Below, one piece after another: positions 36,303-46,077 of a DNA stretch of 64,000 bases. Position 1 is the first letter of the stretch. Each line of letters starts with the position of its first letter. The stretch is from positions 297,805-361,804 of the forward strand of contig NZ_QFWW01000029.1 in assembly GCF_003265345.1 (NCBI RefSeq), in the 5' to 3' direction. A model generated the notes under the pieces. That model saw nothing but the letters and a program-made list of their open reading frames with translations, ran no database searches and was not told the origin of the DNA. Origin of the DNA: Lentzea terrae. GTDB lineage: Bacteria; Actinomycetota; Actinomycetes; Mycobacteriales; Pseudonocardiaceae. Position numbers and translations under genes: made by a program.

Positions 36303-37457
36303 CTAGCTCACCGCCCCGCCGAGTACGAGGTGATTCCACGAACCGGCTGCCTCGGCGCCGGTGCGCGCGCCCAGCACCACCACGCCCTGGCTGCGGTGTG
36401 TCGCGGAGGAGGTCGCCGACATCGTCACGACCACGACCGGGGTGAAGCGGCGGCGTTGCTCGGCAAGCCTTGCCACCACACCGGGTTCGTCGGCGCCGGT
36501 GATCACGACCAGCGCACCGCCCGGCTCGGCGACGTCGACCGACGAGAGCAGTGCGGTCGGGGTGCTGTCGGCGCACTGGCGTGCCGCGGCCAGCCTGTCC
36601 AGCGGGGTCGTCGCGCCCTCGGCTGCCACGGCGGCCTCGTCCTCGCCGAGGATCGTCAGCCGGGCGGGCCTGCCGCCTTCGACCGTGCTCACCACGACGG
36701 TCGCGGCGACCTCGACGGCTTCCTCGAAGAGATCCGCGCCGAAGGCCGACGGCCTGGCGTCCAGCACGACGGTCACGGTCGGCTCCATCGTGTCCACGGA
36801 CTCGCGGACCACGAGCTGTCCGGTCCGCGCCGTCGATCGCCAGTGAATGCGGCGGGGATCGTCACCCGGCACGTATTCACGCAGCGAGCTGAAGCTGGTC
36901 GTACCGGCCTTGCTCGCTTCGGCGCGGCCCTCGAAGTCCGGCACCGATCCCACCGGCATCGGCTGCACCTCGTGCACTCGAGGGTGCACCCACAACGTCC
37001 CGGCTTCGCCCATCGGCTGGGAGCGGCGGAAGAAGCCGAACGCGTCGCGGCGCTCCACGGTGAGCGGGCCCAGGTTCAGGCGACCGCGCCGTTGCGTGGG
37101 AATCGAGTACGCCGCGGTGCGCCAGCCGCTCGCCTGAATCGCCGCCAGCGGCACCTCCACCGGCTCATCGCCAACGCGGTCCACGACCACGAGACCTGCG
37201 ACCGCACGACGGCCCTTGTTGTGCGCGTGGAGCAAACCCGCGGCCGGTTCACCGACCGACACCCGGTCCGGTTCGAACGTGCGGCTGAGTGCGAGCTTCG
37301 GCTTGACCGCCACGGTCAGGCCTGCGCCGAGCACCAGCACCAGGCCGGCCACGCCGATGCCGAACGCCGCCGGGTAGCCGAGTCCTTGTCCCGCAACGCA
37401 CAGCGTTACGGCACCGAGCAGCGCCGCGCGTCCCGCCGGCGTGAGCGGCACGGTCAC
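36303..37457 (-). CDS. DUF58 domain protein
   Basis: A 384-residue protein. GTG 37457 overlaps the MoxR stop (GTGA), which fixes the start. Two N-terminal hydrophobic segments (AALLGAVTLCVAG, FGIGVAGLVLVLGAGLTVAV) are followed by a CARDB-like part. The DUF58 signature is REYVPGDDPRRIHWRSTART, then a VWA-like domain (VTVVLDARPS). DUF58 proteins work with MoxR AAA+ ATPases and TgpA-like proteins, and the three genes here are in exactly that order. Together they are thought to assemble or activate membrane complexes. Confidence 0.92.
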   Translation of the reverse strand: MTVPLTPAGRAALLGAVTLCVAGQGLGYPAAFGIGVAGLVLVLGAGLTVAVKPKLALSRTFEPDRVSVGEPAAGLLHAHNKGRRAVAGLVVVDRVGDEPVEVPLAAIQASGWRTAAYSIPTQRRGRLNLGPLTVERRDAFGFFRRSQPMGEAGTLWVHPRVHEVQPMPVGSVPDFEGRAEASKAGTTSFSSLREYVPGDDPRRIHWRSTARTGQLVVRESVDTMEPTVTVVLDARPSAFGADLFEEAVEVAATVVVSTVEGGRPARLTILGEDEAAVAAEGATTPLDRLAAARQCADSTPTALLSSVDVAEPGGALVVITGADEPGVVARLAEQRRRFTPVVVVTMSATSSATHRSQGVVVLGARTGAEAAGSWNHLVLGGAVS

Positions 37458-38437
37458 CACAGCGCCGCCGGTGCGGGAGCGGGAACGTTGTTCAGCACCT
37501 CGGTCAGCACGCTGTCCACCGACCGGTTGTTGACCCGCGCCTTCGCGGTGAGCATGAGCCGGTGCGCCAGCACCGGACCGCACAACGCGCGCACGTCGTC
37601 CGGCGTGACGAAGTGGTTGCCACGGCCCAACGCGTAGGCCTGCGACGCACGGATCAACGCAATGCTGCCGCGCGTGCTCACCCCGAGCCGCAGGTCCGCG
37701 TGGACGCGCGTCGCCTGCGCGAGAAGGGCGACGTACCTCGCGACCTCGGGTGCGACGTGCACCTGGGACACCGCGTGTTGCAGATGTCCGATCTGGTCCA
37801 ACGTCGTGACGGCACGCAGTTCGGGCGGTGCTGCGGCGGCACGGTTCGCCAGCAGCTCGGTCTCCACGTCGAGGCCGGGGTGTCCGAGCTCGATGCGCAT
37901 CAGGAACCTGTCCAGCTGCGCCTCGGGCAGCTGGTAGGTGCCTTCCATGTCAACGGGGTTCTGCGTGGCGACGACGAGAAACGGCGTGGGCACGGGATAT
38001 CCGACGCCGTCCGCGGTGACCTGTCCCTCCTCCATCACCTCCAGCAGCGCGGACTGCGTTTTCGGCGAAGCACGGTTGATCTCGTCGGCCACCACGACGT
38101 TCGCGAACACCGGACCCGCGCGGAACGAGAACTCGCCTTCGTTCTGCTTGTACACCGAGACACCGGTGATGTCGGTGGGCAGCAGGTCCGGGGTGAACTG
38201 GATGCGCCGGAAGGTGCCCGCCGTGCTGACGGCGATCGCCTTGGCCAGTGAGGTCTTCCCGGTGCCGGGGACGTCCTCGATCAGCAGGTGGCCGCCGGCG
38301 AACACGCAGGCGAGCGCGAGCCGGATCGCGGAGGTCTTTCCCTTGACGGCACGTTCGATCTCGGCCAGCACCGCGTCGTGCACGGACTGGAACCCGGCGG
38401 CCGCGCTGCGGGGATCTCCGTTGGTCGTGTAAGTCAC
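37454..38437 (-). CDS. MoxR-type AAA+ ATPase
   Basis: A 327-residue AAA+ ATPase of the MoxR/RavA clade. Walker A is EDVPGTGKTSLAKA, Walker B VVVADEINRASPKTQSALLE, sensor 1 VVATQNPVDMEGTY and arginine-finger region LPEAQLDRFL. GTG 38437 with AGGA upstream gives the normal N-terminus MTYTTNGDPRSAAAGF; the open frame beyond has no similarity. MoxR proteins act as chaperone-like ATPases for partner VWA/DUF58 proteins, encoded next. Confidence 0.94.
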   Translation of the reverse strand: MTYTTNGDPRSAAAGFQSVHDAVLAEIERAVKGKTSAIRLALACVFAGGHLLIEDVPGTGKTSLAKAIAVSTAGTFRRIQFTPDLLPTDITGVSVYKQNEGEFSFRAGPVFANVVVADEINRASPKTQSALLEVMEEGQVTADGVGYPVPTPFLVVATQNPVDMEGTYQLPEAQLDRFLMRIELGHPGLDVETELLANRAAAAPPELRAVTTLDQIGHLQHAVSQVHVAPEVARYVALLAQATRVHADLRLGVSTRGSIALIRASQAYALGRGNHFVTPDDVRALCGPVLAHRLMLTAKARVNNRSVDSVLTEVLNNVPAPAPAALW

Positions 38438-38463
38438 GTGATGTCCTAGAGGTGGGGGGTCGG

Positions 38464-40665
38464 TCAGTTCGGCAGGCAGGCCGCCTCCGGCGGCGGATCG
38501 GGTGGCGGCGACTTGACGCCGAGCGCGATCACGGTGTAGCAGCCGCTTCCATCGGGGTTGACATCTCGGAAACTGTTGCGCCCCACGGGGATCTCGCCCT
38601 TCAGACGTCCGCCGCGCAACACCGCGTACTGGGTCACACCGGACAACTTGTTGGCGTCGGAGGGCCACGTCACCGTGACCGCTCCTTGCTGGTCGACCGA
38701 CACCGAGGCCTTCAGGTGGTACTCGGTGGGCTTCGGTTTCGTCTCCGGCTTGGCGTCGTCCTGGTTGATCACACCGAGCACGATGCCGATGACACCGCCG
38801 ACGACGGCCGTGCTCGCGCCGGCCAGCCACACCCAACGCCGCGACTTCTTGGGCACCGCAACCGAAGGAGGCTCCGCTAGCGGCCGCACTCCGGTCTCCG
38901 TCGGCAGAACCTCATCCGCAGGTACCGGAACGGCGACCTCGTGCCAAGCCAACGCCGGCGGGGGAACGATCTGATCCGTCGTCCTGCTGATCGTCGCCGC
39001 GGCGGGAATCGGTGCGGACAGCTCGAGATCACCACTGCGGCCGACAGCCAGGTCAGCCAACGCATCCGCGACCGCCGCCGCGGACGGCCGCGCATCGGGC
39101 TGCTCGGCCAGGCACGCCGTGATGATGTGCCACAACGAGTCCGGCAGTCCGTCGGGCCGCACGGGCACCGGCGACGGCCTGCTGCCCGCGAGCACCTCGT
39201 AGATCGTGACGCCGAGCGCGTAGACGTCGCCCGCCGCGGACGGCCTGCCGCCCCTGGCCAGTTCAGGCGCGAGGTAGGCCGGTGTGCCCGCCACATCACC
39301 GACTCTGGTGACGGTGTACTGGTCCACCGGCTTGGCCAGACCGAAGTCGGCGAGCTTCGCGTGCCGGAGCCCCACGCCCTCCTGGACGAGGATGTTCGCA
39401 GGCTTGACGTCGCGGTGCACCAAACCGGCTTCGTGCACCGCAGCCAGTCCCGCGGCGCCCCCGGACAGCAGCCGCAACGCCTCACCTCGGTCGAGCTTCC
39501 CCGCTGCCCGCAACTGCCGGAGGTCCGATCCCTCCACCAATTCCATGACGACGAACGGCCGCACCGGGTCGAGCACCGCTTCCCGCACCTTGATGACGTG
39601 GGGATGGTCGATGGTGCGCAGCGTCGACCACTCCCTGACCAGGCGCATGTGCCAGTCGTGGTCGGCGACGAGCCCGTCGAGCAACACCTTCACGGCCACG
39701 AACGCGCCGTCCTGGCCCTGGGCCTGCCACACCTCGCCCGAACCGCCGGAGCCGAGCAGCTTCACCTTGACGTACTTGCCGCCCAGCAGTTCCTGCGGCG
39801 GCGGAGCCGTCCCGGCCAGACTGCGGGCGAACGCTTCCCCGGACTGCGGCCGGTCACCCGGCTGCCGGGCCAGCGCCCGCCGCAACGGCTCGCCGAACTG
39901 CGGTGGGATCACCGCGGGCACGTCACGTGGCGCATCAGCGAACGCACGGGCCACCCACAGGTCGGCGCTCGTCTCGACAGGTGGCTTGCCCACCAACAGG
40001 GTCCACAACGTCGAAGCGAGCCCGTAGACGTCGCCCGCGGGTGTCCAGTCCTGTCCCTGCAGCACCTCGGGTGGCTCGTGGCCGGTACCTCGACGGGCCA
40101 CCAGCTCGAGCTCGGCGATGACGGGCAACGTCGGACAGGCCAGCCGCAAGCCCGCGCGCGGACTGCGCACCAGTGCCGCCGGACTCACCCCTCGGTGCAC
40201 GAGCTTCTTGCTGTGCAACAGGTTCAGCGCGACGGTCGCCGTGTCCAGCACCTGGCCGAACTCGGCGAGCTGCAACGGGATCTCGTCGGCCAAGGTGCCT
40301 GCGCCGCGCTCGGTGACGAAGAAGCAGCGGCCGTCGTCAGCGCGTCCGTGGTCGATCAACGGCACGAGATGCGGACTGGTGATGTCGGCGAGCGCGACCG
40401 CCTCGGTGCGGAACCTCCGCGCCGAATTGCGGTCGAGCTCCACGGTGACGACGTGGACCGTGACCTCGGCGCCGTCGTGTTCCCTGATCGCCGGTCCGGT
40501 CGCGACCGGACCGTCTCCGGCGAGTTCGGCCAGCAGTTGGTAACCGGATAACGGGCCGGCTGCCACGAGTTCGGTACCCCCAAGTGCGTCAACGACGTGT
40601 TCCGGATCATAGTCGTCGCCTGGACACGCACCGTTACACGTACCGGGGGCGGAAAGCGCCTTCAC
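38464..40665 (-). CDS. Tandem pseudokinase-kinase Ser/Thr protein kinase, single-pass membrane
   Basis: A 733-residue protein with two kinase folds. The first (~residues 40-275) lacks key residues: the catalytic loop reads HRGVSPAAL with Gly (residue 160) for Asp, and no DFG is seen. The second (~296-545) is complete: GSGGSGEV (305-312), Lys326 in VAVKVLL, HRDVKPANIL (418-427), DFG (440-442) and YLAPE. A linker leads to a membrane helix (611-632), then an outer ~100-residue fibronectin-III-like domain (VTVTWPSD). The start GTG 40665 overlaps the ATPase gene's stop (GTGA). The pseudokinase may regulate the kinase or dock substrates such as the FHA proteins. Confidence 0.9.
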   Translation of the reverse strand: MKALSAPGTCNGACPGDDYDPEHVVDALGGTELVAAGPLSGYQLLAELAGDGPVATGPAIREHDGAEVTVHVVTVELDRNSARRFRTEAVALADITSPHLVPLIDHGRADDGRCFFVTERGAGTLADEIPLQLAEFGQVLDTATVALNLLHSKKLVHRGVSPAALVRSPRAGLRLACPTLPVIAELELVARRGTGHEPPEVLQGQDWTPAGDVYGLASTLWTLLVGKPPVETSADLWVARAFADAPRDVPAVIPPQFGEPLRRALARQPGDRPQSGEAFARSLAGTAPPPQELLGGKYVKVKLLGSGGSGEVWQAQGQDGAFVAVKVLLDGLVADHDWHMRLVREWSTLRTIDHPHVIKVREAVLDPVRPFVVMELVEGSDLRQLRAAGKLDRGEALRLLSGGAAGLAAVHEAGLVHRDVKPANILVQEGVGLRHAKLADFGLAKPVDQYTVTRVGDVAGTPAYLAPELARGGRPSAAGDVYALGVTIYEVLAGSRPSPVPVRPDGLPDSLWHIITACLAEQPDARPSAAAVADALADLAVGRSGDLELSAPIPAAATISRTTDQIVPPPALAWHEVAVPVPADEVLPTETGVRPLAEPPSVAVPKKSRRWVWLAGASTAVVGGVIGIVLGVINQDDAKPETKPKPTEYHLKASVSVDQQGAVTVTWPSDANKLSGVTQYAVLRGGRLKGEIPVGRNSFRDVNPDGSGCYTVIALGVKSPPPDPPPEAACLPN

Positions 40666-43600
40666 CGCACCTCCACCGGGTCGGGTTCGGGCACTTGAGC
40701 GAGCGTGGCGCCGCCCCGGCGGACCAGCAGCCCACGCCCAGGCGGCCAGTTACCCGCCGTGGATCGCGGCAGCCGCAGGTCGAACACCTCGCCCGCGATG
40801 CTGCTGGCGGGGCTGAGCAACAACCCGCTGCGGGCGCGCCGGGCCGACGCGAGCCAGCCGCGATGGCGGTTGAGCAGGAGGTCGTCGGTCGTGGCGGCGG
40901 CGACCACCACCGAACCGGTGTCGCGCGTACCGCGGACGACTCGGTCGAGCACCTCGCCCGAGGTGTACTCGTCGAGCAGCTCGCCGTCGTCGACCACCAC
41001 CGCGACCGGGCCGTCGGCCAGCAGGTCCTCCAGTTCCGCCCGTGCGCCGTCGGTCATCCCGCGCACCTGCGGCAACGAGGCCAGGTCGTGCAGCGGCGAC
41101 GGCCGCGGTGTCACGAGGACGACCGGCAGGTCGCCGGTGAGGCTGCGCACCACCGCGACCAGCGCCGTCGACCGGCCGGAGCCGCTCGGACCGGCGACGA
41201 GGAACGCGCCACCCGCGGCGACGAGGTCGACGTCCATCGGACCGAGATGATCTCCACCGGCGGCGGGCGTGCAGACCGCGACGCCACGCGGTCGCTGCTC
41301 GATGCGCAGCTCCTCCAGTCGCCGCAACGAGATCCGTTCGGGCAACGGATCGATGCGGTGCGGGAGCAACGCCGGGTCCAGCCCGTCGCACGCGGCACGC
41401 GCCTGTGCGCCCAGCCGCCGCAGCGCCTCGATCTGCGCGGCGCCGGACGGATCGGCGTCCAGCAGCGCGACCTGCACCTCCTCGCCGGTCGCCGACCAGA
41501 CGGCCCGGCCGGGTGGCATCCGGCCGGGCATGTCGCGCGCCGCCAGCCCGAAGGTGCCGACGTCCTCGCGGTCGGCCTGCCGCAGCACCAGCCGGTGCTC
41601 GACAGCCGCGGCAATCCGTTGGCTGAAGCCGGTCTTGTCGCTGGTGAGCACGACGACCAGACCCGCCGCCGGACCGCGGCGCAGCAATCCTTCGAACAAC
41701 TGCACCAGCGTGCCGCCGTCCCGCTCGGCGTACTCCCGCATGAACCCCTCCAGCCGGTCGAGCAGCAGCACGAGGTGTGGCAGCCGGTCCGCGGCTGCGG
41801 CTCCACGGCGTTGCTCGCCGATCGTGGCGTGCCCTCCCGCGGCCAGAATCCGTTGCCTGCGGTCGATTTCCTGGTCCAGCCACTCCAGCAGCCTGCCGAC
41901 CCGCACCGCGTCGTCGGCGTCGACCACCGCTCCGACGTGCGGAAGGTCGATCAACGGGGCGAGCGCGCGGTTGCCGCAGTCCAGCCCGTACACGTGGACG
42001 GCGTCGGGACCGCAGCCCGCGGTCAGTCCTGCCGCGAGCGTGCGCAACGCGGTGGAGCGCCCAGTCCGTCCAGCACCGGCCACGACGATCGGCCCGGTTG
42101 CCTCCAGGTCCAGCAGGAACACGTCCTGTGCCTGCGCGGCAGGCCGGTCGGCGAGCCCGAGCGGCACGCACAAAGACGAGCGCGGCACAGCCTCCAGCTC
42201 GGCCAGCGTCACCAGGTCCGGCAACGGCGGCAGCCACGGGCTCGCAGACGTGGCCACGCCGAGTTGTCCGGCGGCCACCCGCGTCGCCGCGACGACGGCC
42301 GCGAGATCGGTCGCGCCGTCCGGGTCCACCTCGGCCTGCGCCGGCAGTTCCGGCACCCGGCCGAGGTCGCTCACCAGGCGACGGCACACCGAGAGTTCCG
42401 CGCCGCGGCCCTGGTCCTGCTGCCGGGGCCAGCCGATCCGGGCGGCCTGGAACCCGGTCAGCTCACCGTGACCGGTGCGCAGGTAGGCCCGTCCCGGCTG
42501 GTTCGCGCTGATCCTGGCCGCGACCGGAGTGTCGATCACGTCCACGGACTCGGAGTCCGCGGTGACCCGCAACCCGATGCGCAGGTTGAGGTTCGCCCTC
42601 ATGTCGGCGTTGACCACTCCGCCAGGACGTTGGGTGGCCAGCACGACGTGCACGCCGAGGCTGCGGCCGCGCATGCCGATCCCGACCACGCCCGGCACGA
42701 ACTCGGGGATCTCCTCGACCAGCGACGCGAACTCGTCGACGACGATCACCAGCCGCGGCAGCCGTGCTCCGGTGCGCGCCCAGTAGTCCTCGATGTCCTT
42801 GGCGGAGGCCTCTGCGAACAGCGCCTCACGGCGGTGCAGCTCGGCGGACAGCGACCGCAACGCCCGGTTGACCAGGTGGCCGTCCAGGTCGGTGACGAGA
42901 CCGACGCAGTGCGGGAGCCGCTCGCAGGCGGCGAACGCGCTGCCGCCCTTGTAGTCGACCAGCACGAACGTCAGCGCGTCCGGCGTGTTCACCAGCGCGA
43001 GCGAGGTGACCAGGGTCTGCAACAGCTCGGACTTGCCCGCGCCGGACGTGCCCGCCACCAACGCGTGCGGCCCGTGCTTGCGCAGATCCACGGTGAGAGG
43101 TCCGCCTCCCCCAACCCCGAGCAGCGCCTTGGTGGATCGTCCGTTCGGAGACTGCGCCCACGCGCGGCGCACCGCGTCCGCATCCGAGTCGGGCTCACCG
43201 CTGATCGTCAGCCCGGCCAGGTCCGTGTACCGCACGCGGTCGGGCAACGAACCGTCCTCAGCAGCGGCACCGAGTGTCGCGATCGGCGCCAGCGCTCGTG
43301 CCATCCGCCGCGCGTGCACCTCGTCGAGGCCGTCCACCAGCAGGTCGTCCACCGGCGCGAGATCCTGCCTGCACAACCGCCCTCGGCTGCCGTTGATCAC
43401 CAGCGTCGCCCGGCACTCGTCCGGCAACGCCATCTCGTCGTCATCGAGACACAATGCGTGGACGCCGGCCGACGGACCCTCCGCCAGAACCTGGGCCAAG
43501 CCGGGCAGACCGCGCATCCGGCACGCGCCGTCCACCACGATCAGCACGTCGCGCTCCTGCGGCCTGCCCTGCCGCAGGAGGCCGCGCTGCTGTTCGGCAC

Positions 43601-45041
43601 GGTGCTCGATGAGCTCACGCAGCTCGGTCAGCCGGGCTCGCGCCTGCGCGGCGTCGGTCGCCAGCAGCCTGCGGCACTCGAACCCGGCGGGCGGGCGCGT
43701 GTGCGGCAACCAGCTCGCCCACTCCCAGTCGTCCGCCTCGTCGTGACCGGTGATCAAGAGCAATGCCAGGTCTTTCGGGGCGTGCAGCACGGCGGCCTGC
43801 GCGAGGATCGCGCGAGAGGCGGCCAGCACGCGGTCACGTGGCCCGGCCACCCCGAGCACACCGGCGTCACGCAGTTTCACCGTGGCGGGCACGTCGTGCA
43901 CCGGCGGCGGTTCGGGCAGCTCAGCGGCGCCCGACGTGGGCTGCGGCTGCCGGGGATCGAAACGCGGGCGCACCGAAGCGGGCCGATCGTGCAGTCCCAG
44001 CCGCAACCGCAGGAAGTCCTGATCGCCGTGCCGTCGTTCCCACAGCCGCGCGGACGGCGCGCAGGCAACCGCCACCAGCCACGACGGGTCGGGGTGCTGA
44101 TCACGCTGCCGTCGCTCCTCCGCGATGGCGGCGGCCGTCAGCTCGTCGTCCAGCGCGGCCTTGGCCTGGTCGTAGTCCTTCTTGCGGGCCCGGTACTCCT
44201 TGCGCCCGGACCGGCGGTCGCTGATCACGTTCGCCACCGCCATCACGGGGCTCAGCAACATGATCAGCAGGAAGTAGCCCGCGTTGGGCAGCACGAGGTA
44301 CAGCACCCCGCCGACGAGCAGCGGAAGCAGCACCGTGATCCACGGAAATCGCATTCCCGTCGGCTTCTCCGGCGGCACGGGCACGAGCACGTCGGCCACC
44401 TTGCCCGGCACGTCGATCCGGGGCGGCCGGTTGAACAACCGCGTCCCGTTCTCACCGGCGGCCACGTCGGCGTCGGCCAGCACCGCCGGACGCAGCCCGA
44501 CGACCGACTCGCCCATCCCGGCCACGTCGCCGCACTCGAACTCGGTCACGTCCGTGAGCCGCCATCCGCGCCAACGGATCCCGTTGCGCGAACCGGTGTC
44601 CGACAGCCTGATCACCGAGCCGTCCGGGGTCATGCCCACCTTGGCGTGCTCGCGACTCACCTCGGCGTCGGCGAGCACCAGTTCGGCGTCCTGGTCACGG
44701 CCGATGCGGACGTCACCGGCCGGGTGCAGCAGCACGCACGGACCCGCGTGCATGCCGCCCACCACCGCGAGTTCGACCGCGCCGCCGCCGATGATCCCGG
44801 TGCCCGCGTCGAACACGGGCAAGCCGAGCCCGAGCACGGCTCCGTCGGTCAAACCCGCTTCACCCAACGACAACTGTCCTGGCAGCGGCTGCGTGCCGAG
44901 GTACAGCCAGTCCGGGGCCGTGACGTCGAGGTGCTCGCCGAGTGCCGAGGCCAGGTCCGCCACGCGGTGCCCGTCCGCTGCCTGGACGAGCACCGCGTGC
45001 CGTGCCCCGCCGGGGGCGAGACAGGTCAGTTCGAGCCGCAC
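40662..45041 (-). CDS. eccC: Type VII secretion FtsK/SpoIIIE-type ATPase with N-terminal FHA domain (EccC/EssC-like)
   Basis: 1,459 residues. An N-terminal ubiquitin/FHA-like part is followed by a canonical FHA domain (DVRIGRDQDAELVLADAEVS, REH and SRNG, ~105-190). Two membrane helices (~230-275) lead to three FtsK/SpoIIIE ATPase modules. The first has Walker A AGTSGAGKSEL (~665) and Walker B LVIVVDEF; the second and third have Arg for the Walker Lys (GAGRTGRST ~987, GPSGSGRST ~1285). This architecture matches EssC/EccC, the motor of WXG100 export. FHA at the N-terminus is Firmicute-EssC-like. GTG 45041 lies one base after the WXG100 gene stop, so translation is coupled; upstream frame extension is a shadow. 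Confidence 0.92.
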   Translation of the reverse strand: MRLELTCLAPGGARHAVLVQAADGHRVADLASALGEHLDVTAPDWLYLGTQPLPGQLSLGEAGLTDGAVLGLGLPVFDAGTGIIGGGAVELAVVGGMHAGPCVLLHPAGDVRIGRDQDAELVLADAEVSREHAKVGMTPDGSVIRLSDTGSRNGIRWRGWRLTDVTEFECGDVAGMGESVVGLRPAVLADADVAAGENGTRLFNRPPRIDVPGKVADVLVPVPPEKPTGMRFPWITVLLPLLVGGVLYLVLPNAGYFLLIMLLSPVMAVANVISDRRSGRKEYRARKKDYDQAKAALDDELTAAAIAEERRQRDQHPDPSWLVAVACAPSARLWERRHGDQDFLRLRLGLHDRPASVRPRFDPRQPQPTSGAAELPEPPPVHDVPATVKLRDAGVLGVAGPRDRVLAASRAILAQAAVLHAPKDLALLLITGHDEADDWEWASWLPHTRPPAGFECRRLLATDAAQARARLTELRELIEHRAEQQRGLLRQGRPQERDVLIVVDGACRMRGLPGLAQVLAEGPSAGVHALCLDDDEMALPDECRATLVINGSRGRLCRQDLAPVDDLLVDGLDEVHARRMARALAPIATLGAAAEDGSLPDRVRYTDLAGLTISGEPDSDADAVRRAWAQSPNGRSTKALLGVGGGGPLTVDLRKHGPHALVAGTSGAGKSELLQTLVTSLALVNTPDALTFVLVDYKGGSAFAACERLPHCVGLVTDLDGHLVNRALRSLSAELHRREALFAEASAKDIEDYWARTGARLPRLVIVVDEFASLVEEIPEFVPGVVGIGMRGRSLGVHVVLATQRPGGVVNADMRANLNLRIGLRVTADSESVDVIDTPVAARISANQPGRAYLRTGHGELTGFQAARIGWPRQQDQGRGAELSVCRRLVSDLGRVPELPAQAEVDPDGATDLAAVVAATRVAAGQLGVATSASPWLPPLPDLVTLAELEAVPRSSLCVPLGLADRPAAQAQDVFLLDLEATGPIVVAGAGRTGRSTALRTLAAGLTAGCGPDAVHVYGLDCGNRALAPLIDLPHVGAVVDADDAVRVGRLLEWLDQEIDRRQRILAAGGHATIGEQRRGAAAADRLPHLVLLLDRLEGFMREYAERDGGTLVQLFEGLLRRGPAAGLVVVLTSDKTGFSQRIAAAVEHRLVLRQADREDVGTFGLAARDMPGRMPPGRAVWSATGEEVQVALLDADPSGAAQIEALRRLGAQARAACDGLDPALLPHRIDPLPERISLRRLEELRIEQRPRGVAVCTPAAGGDHLGPMDVDLVAAGGAFLVAGPSGSGRSTALVAVVRSLTGDLPVVLVTPRPSPLHDLASLPQVRGMTDGARAELEDLLADGPVAVVVDDGELLDEYTSGEVLDRVVRGTRDTGSVVVAAATTDDLLLNRHRGWLASARRARSGLLLSPASSIAGEVFDLRLPRSTAGNWPPGRGLLVRRGGATLAQVPEPDPVEVR

Positions 45042-45042
45042 G

Positions 45043-45303
45043 TCAGTGGTTGGCGGCCTGGTCGATGAGCTGCTTGCGCCGCTGCACCTCGGCCGCCGCG
45101 CTGCCGAGCTCCGCGGACAGGTTGCGCAGCGCGGGGTTGAACTCACTCTCCCACGCCTGCCGGAACCGGTCGGCCGCGAGGCCGGTCCAGGTGGTGGTGT
45201 TGATCAAAGTGGACAGCGCGTGCTGCAGGTCGGTGACCTCACCGCCGCACTCCCCCAGACGCCGCGACAGGGTCTCCAGCTCGACGAGCTCGGCCTGGAT
45301 CAT
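45043..45303 (-). CDS. WXG100 family protein (left copy)
   Basis: An 86-residue ESAT-6-like helical hairpin. The WXG turn is WTGLAADRFRQAW, between helices LVELETLSRRLGECGGEV and LRNLSAELGSAAAEVQRRKQ. ATG 45303 follows GAGGAGAG at normal distance; codons upstream in the frame are unlike the family. Directly precedes the EccC-like ATPase gene, so it is the likely exported substrate or partner. It has no YxxxD-type tail signal visible. Confidence 0.9.
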   Translation of the reverse strand: MIQAELVELETLSRRLGECGGEVTDLQHALSTLINTTTWTGLAADRFRQAWESEFNPALRNLSAELGSAAAEVQRRKQLIDQAANH

Positions 45304-45393
45304 GGGTGTTCTCTCCTCGGTCGCACAAGTTTCTCGTTGCCGGTGCGACGCTAGGAGCGGTGCCGGGACCCGCGGTATCGGCAGCACTCCCCA

Positions 45394-46077
45394 CTACAGC
45401 AGGCCCAGGTCGTCCTTGGTGATCAAACCCCTGCTCAGCACGTACTCCGCGAGGTTCATCAACGCGCTGGGACCGTCCATGTTCGGCACCCCCGCGTCCT
45501 TCAACCGCTTCCGCAGGTACTCGATCTTCTTGCGCACCGTCGAACCGGGCAGGTTGAGCCGATGCCCGGCGGCGTCGTACGACCTCGGATACGGGTCGTA
45601 CTTGTCGCCGTCGAGCAGGTACCCGGCGAGCAACGCGACCAGCGTCCTGCGTTCGGCCTGGTTGAGCGTGACCTCGTCGCCCACCACCGTGGACAGTCCT
45701 TCGGGCACGTTCGCGATCACCGGCGCGTCCATGCGCGGTGCGTCGATCCTGAGCTCGTACGGTTTCGTGTTGTGGCCGCGCAACAGGACGCGCATCTTGC
45801 CCTGCAACGCGCACCGCCTGCCCGGCGCCAGCACGCTGCGGAACCCGATGTCGTCCACGACGTCGAGCTGACGGGCCCCGCTGAGGTTCACCACGAACCA
45901 CGTGCCGTTCTCCGCCAGCACCACCCCCGCGTACCGGGAGATCGCGGTGTCCTGCGCGTCGATGCGCAGCACGCAGTCCGGCGCGCGACCGAACGTGGCC
46001 TCCTCGCCCGGTGACAAGGTGTGCGAGACCGCACCCAGCGACACGGTGACCTGGTGCGGTCCACCCAACGCGATCAC
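45394..46077 (-). CDS. FHA domain protein
   Basis: A 227-residue protein. The N-terminal FHA-like domain has ATFGRAPDCVLRIDAQD, then AISRYAGVVLAENGTW; the serine and arginine match the phosphothreonine pocket in part. The C-terminal half (GDEVTLNQAERRTLVALLAG, then STVRKKIEYLRKRLKDAGV) looks like an all-helical or winged-helix module. It is likely recruited by the phosphorylated kinase or ATPase. GTG 46077 is the first of the leftward operon, divergent from the PASTA protein gene. Confidence 0.75.
   Translation of the reverse strand: MIALGGPHQVTVSLGAVSHTLSPGEEATFGRAPDCVLRIDAQDTAISRYAGVVLAENGTWFVVNLSGARQLDVVDDIGFRSVLAPGRRCALQGKMRVLLRGHNTKPYELRIDAPRMDAPVIANVPEGLSTVVGDEVTLNQAERRTLVALLAGYLLDGDKYDPYPRSYDAAGHRLNLPGSTVRKKIEYLRKRLKDAGVPNMDGPSALMNLAEYVLSRGLITKDDLGLL

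Noticed and set aside
40584..45068. A 1,494-codon open frame on the plus strand
   Set aside because: It is antisense to the EccC-like gene; its translation is Gln/Arg/His-rich low-complexity without motifs, a shadow of high third-position GC.
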